Source of the DNA: Clostridiales bacterium
GTDB lineage: Bacteria; Bacillota; Clostridia; Lachnospirales; Lachnospiraceae
Assembly: GCA_020859995.1 (NCBI GenBank)
Contig: JAJBVE010000056.1
Location: forward strand, 1-34,487
Direction of reading: 5' to 3'
DNA length: 34,487 nucleotides
The notes beneath the pieces are model-generated. The model searched no databases and had not been told where the DNA came from. It saw only the letters and a list, made by a program, of their open reading frames with translations. Below are positions 33,101 to 34,487 of the stretch, in pieces. The translations under genes and the position numbers were made by a program. Each line of letters starts with the position of its first letter. Within the stretch, counting starts at the first letter, position 1.

Positions 33101-34487
33101 CTCCATAGCGGAGAGCGAAAATTACAAAGCAGCAAGCATTGCGGCGGACTACCAGATTACGCTGGCGGCACCGATTGTATCACTGGAAGACAAAACGGTG
33201 ACTTATACCGGAGTAGCCGTTTCTATCGGCGAGGCAGTGGTGACGCTTGTGAATAATGAAACTTATGATGGTGCGGTTGTTTATACCTATTACAGTGACG
33301 CCGATTGCACTGAGCCGTTGAATGCGGATACCCTGCCAGTAGAGGCTGGTACTTATTATGTGGTTGCGTCTGTTGAGGCATCCGGCAACTATTCTGGAGC
33401 GGCCAGTGAGGCGGCAGCGATCGTGATAACGGCAGCAGCTCAGTCTCTTGCTTATGAAACAACAGAAGTGACGAAAACGGAGGGAGATGCTGCATTTACC
33501 AATGCGCTGACACTGACTACGGTATATGGGACAATCACCTATACCAGCAGTGATTCTTCCGTAGCGTCCGTAGATGAGAATGGTCAGGTGACGGTTGTTG
33601 GCGCAGGGACGGCAACCATTACAGCAAGCGTGTCCGGCAGCGACAGCTATACTGCTGCCACGGCATCGTATACGCTGACAGTCAGCGCGGAAACTGAGGC
33701 TCCTGTCGAAGAGGAAACAAAAACCGAAAGCGAAACAAATGCAGCAACGGAAGCCGAGACCGAGACGGAATCAGAAGCCACCTATGATTTTGAATACAAT
33801 GATCTTATGTATCGTCTGGTTGTAGTCCGCAGTGTGGAAAGCGTATCCGATGATCTGGTATCAGCCGGAATGGACAGTGTTGAGACACTCAAGTCTGCAT
33901 TGCTTCAGATTATGGTAAGTCAGGTGTCTGAGGCATCAGAGGAAACGATCGCGTACTATGATGTCGAATTGCTTGTTCAGCTGGATGGTGAATGGGTGGT
34001 GGCGGATGAAGAACATTTCCCGGAGGAGGGCATTACCGTGACGCTTGCTTATCCGAGCGGAACCGGCAAGACTGGTTATTCCTTCACAGTTGTCCATATG
34101 TTCAGCAAAAACGCTTTGGGCAAAACTGCCGGCGAATATGAATTCCCGGAACTCACTCTGACAGATGATGGGATCCAGATGACTCTGACAGGACTCTCAC
34201 CCGTTGCGGTCAGCTGGACAGCGGATGAAATCGAGACGGAAAGCGAGAACGAGACGGAAGCGCGGACAGAAACGGAGACCGAAGCAGTGACGGAGGCACA
34301 GGCAGAAACGGAGACGGAAGCAGCGACGGAGACGCAGGCAGAAACGGAGACGGAAGCAGCGACGGAGGCACAGACAGAAACGGAGACCGAGGCGGCGACG
34401 GAGGCGCAGACAGAAACCGAGACCGAGGCGGAGACGGAGGCACAGACAGACAAAGAGACCGAAACACTGAAGGAAACTGAGACGGCG
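30138..34487 (+). CDS. Large secreted CAP-domain protein with Ig-like/YDG-type repeats (3' partial)
   Basis: 1450 codons with no stop before the window ends. Signal peptide residues 1-27 (MKKRLLSFIFVFAAVLLI, cleavage near ILA). CAP/SCP domain about 44-183 with cavity His103, Glu126 and His154 (GHRRNMLGNY); such domains may bind lipids or act as peptidases. Then come a BIG2-like domain (about 217-302), three related Ig-like units (about 307-377, 384-459, 467-535) each with TYDGxA...NAGTATVTI...YTGS, and a YDG-type domain (538-624). About 300 residues of further beta-rich sequence follow, then two more Ig-like units (931-1100), BIG2 (1105-1184), a final unknown domain (1216-1364) and a Thr/Glu-rich tail. 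No anchor is seen yet; an LPXTG or membrane segment may lie beyond. GGGAGGA precedes the ATG by about 12 bases. Confidence 0.9.
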   Translation, partial: MKKRLLSFIFVFAAVLLITCPSSTILAEADTTTISYDVTYCQTEARSMLAMINAFRIGDEAWYWNEDDSAKVTDLGLSELTYDYALEEIAMQRAAEIAISFSHTRPNRSSWSSLSSTIVSITSSAENIAAGQTSAAAAFASWQETEEAYSGQGHRRNMLGNYSSIGIACVYLNGYYYWVQEFGTSNSGASSTTANDSTTTVSTSVDSNDVSSATLTADPTAYSLEVGGATAAVPTVKASVSLSGTWPSGNSVSATVSPTWTVDDSNLLTISDGMITAKAPGTATLTASALGESVSATATITAPITSCTVSLDASDCTYDGTAKKPTVSVSYGDRSLTAGTDYNLSYSDNVNAGTATVTITGTGYYTGSVDQTFTISPKSLTESMVELDTSASYTYDGAAKEASITVTDAAIVTDTTTLTNGTDYTLSYSNNINAGTATVTISGVGNYTGSVEQSFTIDPAAISDAAVAVASGDYVYNGTAQKPSVTVMTDSASLTEGTDYTVTSYDNNVNAGTATVTVTGTGNYTGSTSGEFTIERKTLTAAISGTTTKTYDGTTAVNTDLTLTLTDIVDGDDVSAAAEGYAYNSAEVKEATTITATGITLSGSAVDNYQLSSTTATAAASISKADYEAGEYEQKVIANQAVSDVSVDLSADVLAGGACGTPSLNTDGGELVDSSSLSVSEGVLSFATTAQAAQTTAVISVPVSSCDNYNDYTIPVTVIAAEVRLSADGTITGYTGVAIDNTEITLTIGNATLADSLTGSWITNLPDGLSQSVARTNDTTVTITVGGTAGEVISGSLEWTIPAGNLTDIGGSIKVTGGSIDIEEATYELSLTENAGEFAELTYGYASGSSVTYIFTNTGNQKVTGISAETSAGFTASLSGTEAATGENITVTVTSDTGLSAGEITGNLMLTWNNMEEIWTGSLSQTVNKAENALEISGDLSKIYDGASASVTVSAAYGSESAAVTWEDAEGTVLAAAPTAVGNYKVTVSIAESENYKAASIAADYQITLAAPIVSLEDKTVTYTGVAVSIGEAVVTLVNNETYDGAVVYTYYSDADCTEPLNADTLPVEAGTYYVVASVEASGNYSGAASEAAAIVITAAAQSLAYETTEVTKTEGDAAFTNALTLTTVYGTITYTSSDSSVASVDENGQVTVVGAGTATITASVSGSDSYTAATASYTLTVSAETEAPVEEETKTESETNAATEAETETESEATYDFEYNDLMYRLVVVRSVESVSDDLVSAGMDSVETLKSALLQIMVSQVSEASEETIAYYDVELLVQLDGEWVVADEEHFPEEGITVTLAYPSGTGKTGYSFTVVHMFSKNALGKTAGEYEFPELTLTDDGIQMTLTGLSPVAVSWTADEIETESENETEARTETETEAVTEAQAETETEAATETQAETETEAATEAQTETETEAATEAQTETETEAETEAQTDKETETLKETETA
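34257..34472 (+). repeat. 36-bp tandem repeat encoding a Thr/Glu/Ala tail
   Basis: Six consecutive 36-base units in frame, at 34257, 34293, 34329, 34365, 34401 and 34437, encode variants of EAQTETETEAAT; the last unit is degenerate. The sequence is purine-rich on the coding strand. It forms a stalk-like acidic region at the end of the visible protein and is likely to vary in copy number between strains. Confidence 0.9.

Noticed and set aside
34076-34467. Two low-complexity minus-strand frames (Ser/Val/Ala-rich and Pro/Ser-rich)
   Set aside because: They are reverse readings of the Thr/Glu repeat of the large surface protein.

Overview
The window looks like a chromosomal segment of an anaerobic, spore-forming member of the Clostridia, most likely Lachnospiraceae. 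Base composition is roughly balanced by eye. The evidence is the yqfD-phoH-ybeY order, the SpoVB/MurJ-type flippase, DUF896, a NifU-like/GGGtGRT protein pair, and a baiN-cmk-ispH-S1 run. No integrase, transposase, phage or CRISPR genes were seen. Assignments rest on reading motifs and family resemblance; no database search was run.

Layout. 1-1.9 kb: end of sporulation gene yqfD, then phoH and ybeY (RNA metabolism and ribosome maturation). 2.0-6.0 kb: a secreted DUF3048 (YerB-like) protein, a polytopic lipid-linked oligosaccharide flippase, DUF896, and 5-formyl-THF cyclo-ligase. 6.0-13.4 kb: GH42 beta-galactosidase, a C1-family aminopeptidase (PepC), and a 1225-residue SNF2-type ATPase with two SWIM-like zinc motifs. 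13.5-15.3 kb: a membrane diguanylate cyclase, then tmRNA (ssrA) with its own promoter and terminator. 15.5-16.4 kb: an apparently orphan protein resembling the DarT1-associated NADAR antitoxin family, with a C-terminal segment like the PcrA/UvrD Tudor tail. 16.8-19.2 kb: a two-component response regulator and histidine kinase. 19.4-23.4 kb: a BaiN/HI0933-type flavoprotein, cytidylate kinase, IspH and an S1-domain ribosomal protein, all on the plus strand. 23.7-26.5 kb: the only minus-strand block, with a YprB-like exonuclease and an ApbE-type FMN transferase. 26.9-29.8 kb: galE, then the NifU-like and GGGtGRT genes. 30.1 kb to the end: the first 1450 codons of a very large secreted CAP-domain/Ig-like surface protein that runs off the window.

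Most of this is core housekeeping. The unusual points are: (i) the S1 gene is broken by a one-base frameshift, with the downstream frame opening at a GTG that overlaps the premature stop as GTGA; (ii) the NADAR-like/Tudor-like fusion has no toxin beside it; (iii) near-identical copies of a ~47-bp repeat flank the minus-strand block, and one copy, with an antisense terminator hairpin, lies inside the 5' coding part of apbE; (iv) there are several short structured repeats: a 20-bp direct repeat between baiN and cmk, a 34-bp tandem repeat upstream of the galE promoter, and a 17-bp-arm palindrome after the GGGtGRT gene; (v) the CAP/Ig-like surface protein has an expanding Thr/Glu-rich tail.

Functional links are modest. 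tmRNA, YbeY and S1 all serve translation. GH42 and GalE could feed galactose use but lie 19 kb apart. The flippase, the DUF3048 protein, ApbE and the CAP protein all act at or outside the membrane.
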